A DNA stretch of 64,000 nucleotides. It comes from CAVOGJ01 sp963700865. Its GTDB lineage: Bacteria > Planctomycetota > Planctomycetia > Pirellulales > Pirellulaceae. Shown here piece by piece: positions 48,348-57,222 of the stretch (position 1 is its first letter; every line of letters starts with the position of its first letter). Below the pieces are notes generated by a model. The model made no database searches, was not told the origin of the DNA, and worked only from the letters and a program-made list of their open reading frames with translations. A program made the translations under genes and the position numbers. Where the stretch lies: positions 62,001-126,000 of the forward strand of contig CAVOZC010000023.1 of assembly GCA_963700865.1 (NCBI GenBank), written 5' to 3'.

Positions 48348-48377
48348 TTGCCGGTCAGGACGGGCGTCCCCTAGAAT
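48348..48377 (+). promoter_or_regulatory. Candidate promoter of proS
   Basis: TTGCCG (48348-48353), an 18-base spacer and TAGAAT (48372-48377), 78 bases before the proS ATG. The string TAGAATACGCGG is identical to that at the gdhA promoter (9779). The remaining divergent gap 48156-48454 holds only a small GCCCGACGCCGGGC hairpin. Confidence 0.55.
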
Positions 48378-48454
48378 ACGCGGTTTTCCCACGGAAATTC
48401 GCGGGGCTCCGACGGCTTTCGGCTCGTCCGGCCACGCGCCTCGGAGCCTCTTTT

Positions 48455-49976
48455 ATGGCCAAACCACCCAAAACCGCCATCCAGCCCACCCGCCAGGAGG
48501 ACTATCCCGGCTGGTATCAGGAAGTCATTCGGGCGGCCGACATGGCCGAGTCGTCCCCGGTGCGCGGTTGCATGGTCATCAAGCCGTGGGGCTATTCGCT
48601 GTGGGAGAACATGCAGGCCGTGCTGGACCGCATGTTCAAGGAGACAGGGCACGAAAACGCGTATTTCCCTTTGTTGATCCCCATGAGCTTCCTGGAAAAG
48701 GAGGCGGAGCATGTTGAGGGATTTGCCAAGGAGTGTGCGGTGGTGACCCACCATCGACTCGAACCTGGCCCCGAGGGGGGGTTGGTCCCGGCGGGTGAGC
48801 TCGAAGAGCCCTTGATTGTGCGTCCCACCAGCGAAACGATCATTGGCGCCAGCTACGCGAAATGGGTCCAGTCGTATCGCGACCTGCCGATCCTCATCAA
48901 TCAGTGGGCCAACGTGGTCCGGTGGGAATTGCGGACGCGAATGTTTCTGCGAACCACTGAGTTCCTCTGGCAGGAGGGGCACACGGTACATGCGACGAAG
49001 GCGGAAGCGGTGGAGGAGACGCACCGCATGCTGGGAGTGTATGCACGGTTCGCCGAGGACTACATGGCCATGCCTGTCATCCAGGGGGAGAAAACGGCGG
49101 CCGAGCGGTTTCCGGGAGCCGTGTCGACGCTGTCGATTGAGGCCATGATGCAGGATCGCAAGGCGTTGCAGGCCGGAACCTCCCACTTTCTCGGGCAAAA
49201 TTTTTCCCGTGCTCAAGAAATTAAGTTCCAGGACCAACACGGAGAGGAAGTTTATGCCTGGACGACCTCCTGGGGAGTTTCCACGCGGTTGGTTGGCGCA
49301 TTGATCATGACGCATGGGGATGATGATGGTCTGGTGCTGCCCCCCAAGCTGGCTCCGAAACAAATGGTCCTGCTGCCGATCTATCGGAACGATGACGAAC
49401 GGAGTCAGGTGCTGCAGTATTGCGATGACTTGTGTAAGTCTTTGGCGACGCAGCGTTACGACGACCAGCCGTTACGAGTGCATACGGATGATCGAGATCT
49501 GCCGCGGAGGCGACAAGGCTTGGCAGCATATCAAGCGAGGCGTGCCGCTCCGCGTGGAGATTGGCCCCCGCGATGTGGCCGCTGGAAGTGTGTTTGTGGG
49601 CCGCCGGGATCAAGGGCCGAAAGAGAAGGTGTCCCTGGCCAAGGAAGCGTTTGTCGCCACGGTCGCGGATCAACTGGCCGAAATGCAGGCCGGACTCTTT
49701 GCCCGTGCGTCTCAATTGCGGTCGGAGAACACACGGGTGATTGACGATTTAGATTCCTTCCGACAGTTTTTCACGCCGCAAAACGAGCAGCAACCGGAAA
49801 TCCATGGCGGCTTTGCGTTGTGCCACGCCGCGGACGATCCGCGGGTGCAGGAGGCGCTCCGCGAGTCGAAGGTGACGGTGCGGTGCATTCCGCTGGAAGG
49901 TGAGGACGAGCCGGGGAAGTGCCTGTTCACGGGGCAGCCCAGCCGGCGGCGTTCGGTCCTGGCAAAGGCCTACTAG
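48455..49976 (+). CDS. proS: Prolyl-tRNA synthetase (short, archaeal/eukaryotic-like type), one frameshift
   Basis: About 506 residues of the type without the bacterial editing insertion: VIKPWGYSLWENMQAVLD, NAYFPLLIPMSFLEKEAEHVEGF, EPLIVRPTSETIIGASYAKW, RTTEFLWQEGHTVHAT and TSHFLGQNFSRAQEIKF. A single extra C near 49502 breaks the frame at HTDDRDL. Beyond it, in the second frame, the anticodon-binding domain continues RGGDKAWQHIKRGVPLRVEIG and runs to SRRRSVLAKAY. The TAG stop (49974) is the first three bases of repeat R1 copy c. The enzyme charges tRNA-Pro. The frameshift is almost surely an error because no second ProS is visible here. Confidence 0.9.
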
Positions 49977-50103
49977 TGCTTCGTCAAATTTGAATCTCGG
50001 GGTTCACTCACCGTGGCTGGGGCATCTGGCACTAGTCGTCTGCGGCTGGAAGCCACAGCCACGATTTTGACCAACCCCAATTCTGACACTTGACGCGGCA
50101 CGA
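49974..50103 (+). repeat. Interspersed inverted-repeat element, family R1, copy c
   Basis: 130 bases beginning TAGTGCTTCGTCAAATTTG (the TAG is the proS stop codon) and ending TTGACGCGGCACGA, the degenerate inverse of the other end. The interior ACCGTGGCTGGGGCATCT and CTGCGGCTGGAAGCCA align with copy b. Next to it, CCCCACG-AGAAG-CGTGGGG (50161-50179) is a separate small hairpin. Confidence 0.85.
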
Positions 50104-50203
50104 GACGCGTGGGATTCCGGCGGGGACGGCAAGTCGCGGGCTCCCGAGCGGCCTGAAGGTCCCCACGAGAAGCGTGGGGCCGGCAACGAAGCACCTGCCT
50201 GGT

Positions 50204-50332
50204 TTCACCGTTCGCCGCAGGCGTACGTGTTTGTTGGCGTTGTGAGTACGTCCGCCGTTGTGAGTACGTCCGCCGTTGTGAGTGCGTCCGCCGTTGTGAG
50301 TACGTCCGCGTACGCCAGCGGCGAACGGTGAA
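50204..50332 (+). repeat. Four 18-base tandem repeats inside 24-base inverted arms
   Basis: Units of GTTGTGAGTACGTCCGCC start at 50239, 50257, 50275 (one substitution) and 50293 (last base G). They are enclosed by inverted arms 50204-50227 (TTCACCGTTCGCCGCAGGCG onward) and 50309-50332, which match at 23 of 24 bases. The 14-base string TTTCACCGTTCGCC also occurs, inverted, near the right end of R2 copy 1 (11921-11934). With R1 copy c and the promoter at 50373 this accounts for the 482-base gap 49977-50458. Confidence 0.85.
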
Positions 50333-50372
50333 GCGATATGTGCGGCTCGGCGATCCCGCCGGCCGGATCGAG

Positions 50373-50401
50373 TTGACAGGCGATCAGCCGGGTTCTACGA
50401 T
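50373..50401 (+). promoter_or_regulatory. Sigma70-type promoter of the rpmF-fabD operon
   Basis: Consensus TTGACA (50373-50378), 17-base spacer, TACGAT (50396-50401), with the likely start of transcription ~50 bases before the rpmF ATG. This is one of the strongest matches in the window, as expected for a ribosomal-protein gene. Confidence 0.75.
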
Positions 50402-50458
50402 GAGGGGCTTCGAAATGCACCCGCCGGTCGGCGGGCCGCCCCCCAGCTGAGGTTTGCG

Positions 50459-50647
50459 ATGGCTGTTCCCAAAAGAAAACATTCCAACTCCCGTACCGGA
50501 AAGCGTCGGGCGCATGATGCCAAGCCGATCCGCGAAACGGCCTTCTGCCCGGTGTGCAGTCAGGCCGTGCCGACCCATGTTGTCTGTCCGAACTGCGGCA
50601 GCTACCAGGGTCGTGCCAACGTGGTCGAGACGAAACAAGAAGCTTGA
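50459..50647 (+). CDS. rpmF: 50S ribosomal protein L32
   Basis: 62 residues with the standard L32 N-terminus MAVPKRKHSNSRTGKRRAHD and the zinc-ribbon cysteines FCPVC and VCPNCGSY. It is part of the large subunit near the tunnel exit region. As in many bacteria it heads a fatty-acid synthesis cluster, but here fabD follows directly, and the usual intervening plsX and fabH are absent. Its TGA stop overlaps the TTG start of fabD (TTGA), so fabD translation is probably coupled to rpmF. Confidence 0.97.
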   Translation: MAVPKRKHSNSRTGKRRAHDAKPIRETAFCPVCSQAVPTHVVCPNCGSYQGRANVVETKQEA

Positions 50648-51552
50648 GCCGGATCGCGTTCTTATTTCCCGGACAGGGGGCCCAACATGTCGGCATGGGG
50701 CGACAGTCGTCCCAATCGCCGCCCGCTGCGCGAGCCCTTTTTGACCGCGCCAGCGACATCCTGGGCTATGATCTGGCTGAGCTTTGCCTGCGGGGTCCCG
50801 CGGAGGAACTGCACAAAACCAACCGGGCTCAGCCGGCGCTCTTCGTCGCGAGCCTCGCGGCTTTGGAGCTGCTTCGCGCGCAGTCTCCGGAAGTTCTCGA
50901 GCAGTGTGAGTTCGCCGCCGGTTTAAGTCTGGGTGAATACACGGCGCTCGTCTTCGCCGATGTGATTAGTTTTGAGGATGGTCTGCGGTTGGTGCAGCAG
51001 CGGGGAGACGCGATGCAGGCCGCCTCCGATGCCAGCGACGGGGCCATGTGCAGCGTGCTCGGTTTGGAGGATGGCCAAGTCGAATCGTTTTGTGATCAGG
51101 CTCGGCAGGGACAGGTACTGGAGGTGGCGAATTACCTCTGTCCGGGAAATCTCGTGGTCTCGGGCCACTCCGCCGCGTGCGAGCGAGTCAAGCCGCTGGC
51201 GGAAGCCGCCGGCGCATTTCGCGTGGTCGATCTCACCGTGGCCGGGGCCTTCCATACGAGCCTCATGCAGCCCGCGGTCGAGCCGCTGGGGAAAGCACTC
51301 CACGAGGCTCATTTTCACGCCGGCCGGATTCCGGTCGTGTCGAACGTGGATGCCGTCGGCCGCACCCAGGCGGGGGAGATCGTGGATGTGCTGGCGCGTC
51401 AAGTCGTACAGCCGGTCCTCTGGGAAGAGACCATGCGTCGCCTGATGTACGAGGGCGTGGACCATTTCTATGAGGTAGGACCAGGAAAGGTGTTGCGGCA
51501 ACTGGTGAAACGGACGAATCGACAGGTATCCTGTGAGACGGTTATCGGGTAA
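50644..51552 (+). CDS. fabD: Malonyl-CoA:ACP transacylase
   Basis: The TTG at 50644 overlaps the rpmF stop by four bases and begins the family N-terminus SRIAFLFPGQGAQHVGMG. No ATG fits. 302 residues. The active-site serine is in AAGLSLGEYTALVF and the histidine in VAGAFHTSLMQPA. The last conserved block is HFYEVGPGKVLRQLVKR. It loads malonyl groups onto ACP for chain extension. It is second in rpmF-fabD-fabG-acpP-fabF. The frame is intact. Confidence 0.95.
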   Translation: MSRIAFLFPGQGAQHVGMGRQSSQSPPAARALFDRASDILGYDLAELCLRGPAEELHKTNRAQPALFVASLAALELLRAQSPEVLEQCEFAAGLSLGEYTALVFADVISFEDGLRLVQQRGDAMQAASDASDGAMCSVLGLEDGQVESFCDQARQGQVLEVANYLCPGNLVVSGHSAACERVKPLAEAAGAFRVVDLTVAGAFHTSLMQPAVEPLGKALHEAHFHAGRIPVVSNVDAVGRTQAGEIVDVLARQVVQPVLWEETMRRLMYEGVDHFYEVGPGKVLRQLVKRTNRQVSCETVIG

Positions 51553-51683
51553 GCTGCGTGCTCGGCGAGAAACGCCCGCGCGGCGTTTCGTGCGGCGCGG
51601 TCTGGCTCGGCTGTCTCCGGTCGCCGGTGAATCGCCGCTCAGACCCAGCGTGGGACAGAACGTTTTCAAAATTTGAGATTTCG

Positions 51684-52473
51684 ATGGCAGAATCTGTGGC
51701 GACTTCACAAGATTATTCATTGGGTTTGCGAGCGGACTTGTCGGGACAAGTGGCGATTGTGACCGGTGCTTCGCAAGGGTTGGGACGCGCGATCGCGCTG
51801 GCGCTGGCGGCGAACGACGCCACCGTGGCCTGCGTGGCTCGCACTCCGGAGAAACTTGCCGAGACGGTGCATGTCGTCCGTGAGGCGGGTGGCAAGGCCG
51901 AGGCGTTTGCGGGAGATGTATCGAATCGCGCGAGTGTCGAGTCGGTGGTGGACGCGGTGTACGAGAAATACGAGCGCCTCGATATCCTCGTCAACAACGC
52001 GGGCATCACCCGCGACACCTTGCTGCCGCGGATGAGTGATGATGAGTGGGAGGATGTGATCCGCACGAACCTCAGTGGCGCATTTTACATGTCGCGGGCC
52101 GCGTCGCGGATCATGATGCGGGCCCGTCGCGGAAGAATTATCAACATCTCCAGCGTATCCGGGCTTGATTGGAAATGCCGGGCAGACCAATTACTCTGCC
52201 TCCAAGGCGGGCTTGATCGGGATGACGCGCAGCCTCAGTCGCGAGTTGGCGGGTCGCAAGGTGACGGTAAACGCAGTGGCGCCCGGTTTTATCGAGAGCG
52301 AGATGACGGCCATCCTGGGCGACTCGATCGTGGAAAAGGTCAAAGAGAAGATCCCCAGCAAGCGGTTGGGCCATCCCGCCGATGTGGGGGCTGCCGTCCT
52401 GTTTTTGGCGAGCGATGCGGCCGCGTACATTACGGGGCAGGTGCTTACCGTGGATGGCGGCATGATCGGGTAG
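51684..52473 (+). CDS. fabG: 3-oxoacyl-ACP reductase, one frameshift
   Basis: A short-chain dehydrogenase of ~262 residues from the ATG at 51684. The cofactor site is IVTGASQGLGRAIALALA, the NNAG block is ILVNNAGITRDTLLPRM, and the catalytic Tyr-Lys pair is in NYSASKAGLIGMT. The frame breaks at one extra T near 52165: SSVSG should continue LIGNAGQTNYSASKAG. The C-terminal ITGQVLTVDGGMIG is normal. FabG reduces 3-oxoacyl-ACP with NADPH. It is separated from fabD by 131 bases. A perfect GGGCCCC-T6-GGGGCCC hairpin follows the stop. Confidence 0.9.
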
Positions 52474-52490
52474 GGGGCGGGTCCTCCGGC

Positions 52491-52510
52491 GGGCCCCTTT
52501 TTTGGGGCCC
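52491..52510 (+). repeat. GC hairpin with T-loop after fabG
   Basis: GGGCCCC (52491-52497), six T, GGGGCCC (52504-52510): a perfect 7-pair inverted repeat 17 bases after the fabG stop. The T residues are in the loop, so it is not a classical terminator, though it could attenuate transcription ahead of acpP. The gap 52511-52686 includes a TAAAAT (52642-52647) that could be a -10 for acpP. Confidence 0.6.
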
Positions 52511-52686
52511 CTGTGGTTTCACGACATATTGACCAGCCTTACGGATTTCATCTATCTTGTGGGGCTGATCGGCGTAACGGGCTCGGATCGTACGGAAACC
52601 GTTGAATCGAATGCACTCGGCTCCTGGAGTCCGATTGCTTGTAAAATCGCCCTCGTTTGGGTGCTGGTATTAGGAGGATGGCAAAG

Positions 52687-52929
52687 GTGGCATCAGCTGT
52701 TGAAGAGCGAGTCATAGACATCGTTGCCGAGCAACTTGGCGTCGACAAAGAAAAAGTTTCCCCGGAAACGTCGTTCGTGAACGACTTCGGAGCCGACTCT
52801 CTGGACACCGTCGAATTGGTGATGGAGCTGGAAGAGGAATTCGATATCAACATTCCCGACGATGCGGCTGAGAAGATCCAGACCGTCGGGCAGGCGATTG
52901 AATTCATCGAAAAAGCCCACGCGTCCTAA
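52687..52929 (+). CDS. acpP: Acyl carrier protein
   Basis: The start is set at the GTG at 52687: AGGAGG (52672-52677) sits 9 bases upstream, whereas the ATG at 52678 directly abuts it with no spacing. This gives 80 residues beginning ASAVEERVIDIVAEQLGVDK, the normal ACP length. The phosphopantetheine serine is in FGADSLDTVELVM, and the acidic recognition helix continues ELEEEFDINIPDD. ACP carries the growing acyl chain. It lies between fabG and fabF and is 30 bases upstream of fabF. Confidence 0.95.
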   Translation: MASAVEERVIDIVAEQLGVDKEKVSPETSFVNDFGADSLDTVELVMELEEEFDINIPDDAAEKIQTVGQAIEFIEKAHAS

Positions 52930-52959
52930 TTGTTTGGCTACCCCGTTGTGAGCAGCAGC

Positions 52960-54205
52960 ATGAAACGACGCGTTGTCGTAACCGGGCTCGGTGTCGTTAC
53001 GCCGCTCAGTTGTCAGGTCGATGATCTCTGGACGCGTGTCTTGGCGGGTGAGAGCGGCATCCATCGCGATCCGCCTGTTCGATACCACGGACTTTCAAGC
53101 GTCAAATTTGGCGGCGATGTCTACGACTGGTCACCGCTGGAATATATCTCGGCCAAGGAGCTCAAGCGGATTGACCGCTTTACCCAGTTTGCCCTCGTCG
53201 CCGGCACCGACGCCGTCAAGGATTGTGGCATCGATTTCGCCAGCGAACAGCCGTTTCGTTGTGGCGTCATTCTGGGGTCCGGTATCGGCGGGCTGACCGA
53301 GATCGAAACGCAAGTCGCGCGGCTGATCGAGAAGGGTCCCGATCGCGTGTCGGCGCTGACCATCCCCAAACTGATGCTGAACGCCGCCGGCGGCAATCTC
53401 TCGATCAAGTACGGGCTGCGTGGTCCGAATTACACCGTCGCCACGGCCTGCGCCAGCGCCACGAATGCCGATTGGTGATGCGCTGAAGTCGATTCAATGT
53501 GGCGACGCTGATGTAATGATTACCGGGGGCACCGAGGCCGCCCTGACTCCCATGGGCCTGAGCGGCTTTCAGAACATGAAGGCCCTTTCGTTCCGAAATG
53601 AAGATCCGGCCGGGGCCAGTCGTCCTTTCGATCTGGATCGAGACGGATTCGTCCTGAGCGAAGGGGCCGGCATGCTCGTCCTGGAGGAATTGGAGCATGC
53701 CCGCGCCCGTGCGCGGACATTTACTGCGAAGTTCTGGGTTTTGGTGGCAGCGGTGACGCGGGACATATCACGCAACCGGACGAGCACGGCACGGGTGCCG
53801 CCAAGGCCATGTCAGCTGGCGCTGAGGACGCCGGAGCTCAGTGCCGACCGTGTCGATTACATCAACGCCCACGGGACCAGTACGCCCCTTGGGCGACAAG
53901 GCAGAGACGCAGGCCGATCAAACGCGTCTTCGAGGACCACGCCTACAAAGTGAGCATCTCCAGCACCAAGAGCCAACTCGGCCATTCGCTGGGCGCCAGC
54001 GGCGGGATCGAACTGGTGCTGTCAGTGAATGCAATCCGCCACAATATCGTGCCGCCGACCATCAATCTGGAGACGCCCGATCCGGAGTGCGATCTGGACT
54101 ATACCCCCAATCAGCCGCGAGAGCGGCACGGTCCGCGTCGCCATGAGCAACAGCTTTGGCTTTGGCGGCCACAACGCGTCGGTGGTGATCGGCGCGATGG
54201 CTTGA
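52960..54205 (+). CDS. fabF: 3-oxoacyl-ACP synthase II (FabF), about six frameshifts
   Basis: Starts MKRRVVVTGLGVVTPLSCQV. Stitching frames gives a complete, normal FabF of ~415 residues: active-site cysteine in VATACASATN, then IGDALKSIQCGDADVMITGG, DRDGFVLSEGAGMLVLEELE, VDYINAHGTSTPLG with the first histidine, STKSQLGHSLGASGG with lysine and second histidine, and FGFGGHNASVVIGAMA before the TGA at 54203. Breaks lie near 53470 (extra G), 53715, 53834, 53893, 53914 (extra C) and 54115. All catalytic residues survive, so the gene is almost certainly functional and the damage is in the sequence. FabF condenses malonyl-ACP with acyl-ACP. It is the last gene of the fab cluster. Confidence 0.88.
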
Positions 54206-54361
54206 TTTGCCGGCCGAAGCCGGCCAAGGATTTTCCCGGGTAAGCTCTGCTGGCGGGGACTCGTGTTGCTCCCGCCCGACCGGCTCTCTATACTCCCGCC
54301 GCCCGTGGCCGCCGGCTGGCTGCCTGGCCCGCGTATGGTTCCACGCACGAGGAAACGCATC

Positions 54362-55567
54362 ATGCTCCGCACATGGATGATCCTGGGTTTCAGTTGTGGC
54401 CTGCCGCTCGCGGCGTGGTCCCAAGGGCCACCTGCATCCGCTTCTCGCTCGGGGCTGCAAGTCTCGACCGCCAACTGGCAATCGCGTCACTGGTCGCCCG
54501 CCGTCGATGAGTTACTGCCCCCGCCGCCGGAACGTTCACATGTCGTGCTGGCCGGCGGTGAATTGTCGGGGCCGCCTGATTTGCCGAACACACATGGCCA
54601 GATCTGGCAGGAGTACGATATCCGCGGTTACACGGAGCGGCATCCGCCCGAGGAACGGCCCGAGCAGACGATCGTCGATTGGATCCTCCGCGAAACGGGC
54701 ACGGAAATGTGGTTCTCGGACCCCTTGGGGGTGCTCACCGCGAATCGGCAGACGCTGCGTGTCTACCACACCCGCGACATCCAGCGAATTGTCGGCGAGA
54801 TGGTGGATCGTTTCCAGAGTCCGCGGACGTCTTCGCATTTGTTTGGCGTCCGGCTGGTGACGATGTCCAGCCCGAACTGGCGAGCCAAAGCGGCTCCGCG
54901 GTTAGTGCCTGTCAGTGTGCAGACCCCGGGTGTCGAGGCCTGGTTGCTGTCGCACGAGGACGCCACCATCGTGCTGGGCGATTTGCAGAAGCGCACCGAC
55001 TTTCGCGAACACAATTCACCCAACTTGCTGATTCGCAACGGAGACGTCCACGAGGTGTCACGGACACGACCGATTGCCTACGTGAAGGGGGTGCAGCCGT
55101 TTGCCAATGGATGGTCGGGGCAACAAATGAACATGGCTCAGGTCGAGGAAGGATTTTCCTTGCGGCTGAGTCCGCTGCTGGCCGCGGATGGCCAGCACGT
55201 GGACGCCGTCATCAAGATCGATTCGCAGCAGGTGGAGCGGTTCACATCGGTATCGATCCCCGCACCGACGGCCCAGAATCCCCGTGAGATGGCCACGATC
55301 AAGGTTCCCCAGACGAGCAGTTGGCGGCTGCACGAACGGTTCCACTGGCCGGCCGACCGGGTGTTACTGATCAGCTGTGGGGTGGTCGCCTCGCCCGCCC
55401 CGGAACAGGCGAACCCGTTAAACCTCGCCAACCTGCGGTTGTTGCCGCGGCCTCCCCGCGTCGACGCACTCTTGTTTGTGGACGCCAAGGGAAGGTCGGC
55501 CGATTTCGCCACCTCCGGCTCCAACCCTGCCCAGGCGGGTAATCTGAATTACCGAGGACGTTACTAG
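54362..55567 (+). CDS. Secreted secretin-like protein of unknown function
   Basis: The ATG at 54362 (MLRTWMILGFSCGLPLAAWSQ) begins a signal peptide, giving 401 residues. Residues ~80-155 look like a secretin N0/STN domain (YDIRGYTERHP; IVDWILRETGTEMW; LTANRQTLRVYHTRDIQRIV). The last ~130 residues follow the secretin-core rhythm (FSLRLSPLLAADGQHVDAVI; FTSVSIPAPTAQNPREMATI; VPQTSSWRLHERFHWPAD). The pore-forming middle of a true secretin is too short here, so it may be a periplasmic relative. It sits between fabF and the degenerate ketosynthase on the same strand, 157 bases after fabF. The domain call is by eye and should be treated as a hypothesis. Confidence 0.5.
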   Translation: MLRTWMILGFSCGLPLAAWSQGPPASASRSGLQVSTANWQSRHWSPAVDELLPPPPERSHVVLAGGELSGPPDLPNTHGQIWQEYDIRGYTERHPPEERPEQTIVDWILRETGTEMWFSDPLGVLTANRQTLRVYHTRDIQRIVGEMVDRFQSPRTSSHLFGVRLVTMSSPNWRAKAAPRLVPVSVQTPGVEAWLLSHEDATIVLGDLQKRTDFREHNSPNLLIRNGDVHEVSRTRPIAYVKGVQPFANGWSGQQMNMAQVEEGFSLRLSPLLAADGQHVDAVIKIDSQQVERFTSVSIPAPTAQNPREMATIKVPQTSSWRLHERFHWPADRVLLISCGVVASPAPEQANPLNLANLRLLPRPPRVDALLFVDAKGRSADFATSGSNPAQAGNLNYRGRY

Positions 55568-55771
55568 CCGGGACGGCCGCCGCGGGTCTCGCGGCGAGGT
55601 CGGACGAGACACGCTCGCCGACCGAAAGCGGGGCCGTAGCCGGGGGCGGCAGCCGCCGAACCCTGGCAGTCCTCCGGCGGGGCGGGCCGCGTATCGACTT
55701 GGCCTCGACTGCCAACTAGAATCCCAGTTCGATCGTTTGCCTTGCTGGCCCGCAATTCTCGCCTCGCATCC

Positions 55772-57088
55772 ATGACCGCAGCTTCCCCTCGTCGAGTTGT
55801 GATAACCGGGATGGGAGTGATCTCACCGCTCGGCAATACGCTGGAGCAATTCTGGTCGGCTATTCAGGCGGGGCGTAGCGGCATCCGGTCGCTGATGGCC
55901 ACCGGAGTGGCTGCTTCCCCGCTGCGATTCGCCGGACTGGCGAGTGACTTCACCGAGTCGATTGACGATTTCGGGCGACTCGACGCCGCCACCAAGAAGG
56001 CGATCCGCAAGGGTCTGAAGCTGATGTGCCGGGAGATCAAGATGGGGGTGGCGGCGGCTCAATTGGCCCTGCAGCACTCGCAGCTTGATCTGGCCACGCG
56101 CGACCCCGATCGCATGGGTGTGGTATTTGGCTGCGACCACATCGTTACCGAACCGGAGGAACTGGCCGACGCGTACCGCGCCAGCCTCGCGGAAGGCCGC
56201 TTTGGGCTGCAGGCCTGGGGCGACGAAGGCATGGCTCAAATCACTCCACTGTGGCTGCTGAAGTACTTGCCCAATATGCCGGCAAGTCACGTGGCGATCT
56301 ACAACGACTTGCGAGGCCCCAGTAACTCGCTGACGTTTCGCGAACCGTCGTCGAATCTTTCCATCGGCGAGGCGTCCGCGACGATTCAGCGAGGTATGGC
56401 GGATTGCATGTTGGCCGGAGCGACCGGATCGAGTGTCGGTCCGTTGCGATCGCTGCATGCCGCCGGCTATCTCGAGCTGGCTCAGGACGGTGAGTTGGCC
56501 ACGGCCGCCTGTCGGCCGTTCGATCGCCGCCGGCAGGGGACGGTGATGGGGGAGGGGGCCGCCGCGATCCTGCTTGAGGAACGGGAGGCCGCCCGGGCGC
56601 GAGGAGCCACGATTTATGGAGAAGTGCTCGGCTATGGGTCATCCGTGGTCTTGCGGGAGGGGGCTCCCGACATCGACCGGGCCGTCGCCAATGCCGCGCG
56701 GCTCGCCTTGCGGGCGAGTGGCATGACGGCGGCGCAGTTGGGGCACGTGCACGCGCACGGTCTGGGGACCCTGCAGGCCGATCGGAGCGAGGCGGCGGGC
56801 ATTCGCGAGGTGCTGGGGGCCCATGCCACCAGCGTGCCCGTCACGGCAGCCAAGAGCTATTTCGGCAACCTGGGGGCTGCCGGCGGTATGGTGGAATTGA
56901 TTGCCAGCCTGTTGGCCATGCGTGAGGGCCCACTGTTTCCGATTCTGCATTGTGAGAGCCCAGACCCGGCTTGCCCGTTGCGGTTGGTCTGTGACCATCA
57001 TCAGTCGAGTGGCCCTGCGGTACTGAACCTGAGTTTTGCGCCGAATGGGCAGGCCAGCGCACTCGTCGTCGCCCAGCGGGCGGACTAG
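55772..57088 (+). CDS. Beta-ketoacyl synthase homologue lacking the catalytic cysteine
   Basis: The ATG at 55772 (MTAASPRRVVITGMGVISPL) gives 438 residues with uninterrupted FabF/FabB-type thiolase fold. Gapless alignment of RGPSNSLTFREPSSNLSIGEA with the FabF active-site block puts glutamate (residue 191) where the nucleophilic cysteine belongs. The first histidine is kept in HVHAHGLGT (329), the lysine in AAKSYFGN (361), but the second histidine is asparagine (366). Such a protein cannot condense. It resembles chain-length factors or decarboxylating KSQ-type subunits, which pair with an active KS or only decarboxylate malonyl-ACP. The neighbouring fabF is the obvious candidate partner. Confidence 0.88.
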   Translation: MTAASPRRVVITGMGVISPLGNTLEQFWSAIQAGRSGIRSLMATGVAASPLRFAGLASDFTESIDDFGRLDAATKKAIRKGLKLMCREIKMGVAAAQLALQHSQLDLATRDPDRMGVVFGCDHIVTEPEELADAYRASLAEGRFGLQAWGDEGMAQITPLWLLKYLPNMPASHVAIYNDLRGPSNSLTFREPSSNLSIGEASATIQRGMADCMLAGATGSSVGPLRSLHAAGYLELAQDGELATAACRPFDRRRQGTVMGEGAAAILLEEREAARARGATIYGEVLGYGSSVVLREGAPDIDRAVANAARLALRASGMTAAQLGHVHAHGLGTLQADRSEAAGIREVLGAHATSVPVTAAKSYFGNLGAAGGMVELIASLLAMREGPLFPILHCESPDPACPLRLVCDHHQSSGPAVLNLSFAPNGQASALVVAQRAD

Positions 57089-57192
57089 CCCTCATTTCGC
57101 TGGCCGGGTGCGGACGTCGCCCGCATGAGGGGAGGTCGATATCCCCCTTCTGGTGGCCGGCTGAGCGGGCCTGCTGGTCGGCCAGCCCCATG

Positions 57193-57222
57193 TTGACATC
57201 TGCCGGGGGCGGGCCTTATCCT
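57193..57222 (+). promoter_or_regulatory. Candidate promoter of the nusA-infB-rbfA operon
   Basis: TTGACA (57193-57198), an 18-base spacer and TATCCT (57217-57222), about 260 bases before the nusA ATG. The long leader (57223-57483) has no recognisable RNA element, and no metY-type tRNA or rimP gene is present in the gap 57089-57483. Confidence 0.5.

Noticed and set aside
48156..48392. N-terminal extension of the YhaM-like protein up to 48392
   Set aside because: The extra residues are low-complexity and do not resemble the family; the ATG at 48155 begins directly before the OB-fold and gives the normal length.
50239..50310. Tandem repeats considered as a CRISPR array
   Set aside because: The 18-base units are directly contiguous with no spacers, and no cas genes are in the window.
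52960..54205. fabF as a pseudogene replaced by the downstream ketosynthase
   Set aside because: All catalytic motifs of fabF are preserved across its six frame breaks, while the downstream homologue lacks the nucleophile, so fabF must be the working enzyme and the breaks look like sequence errors.
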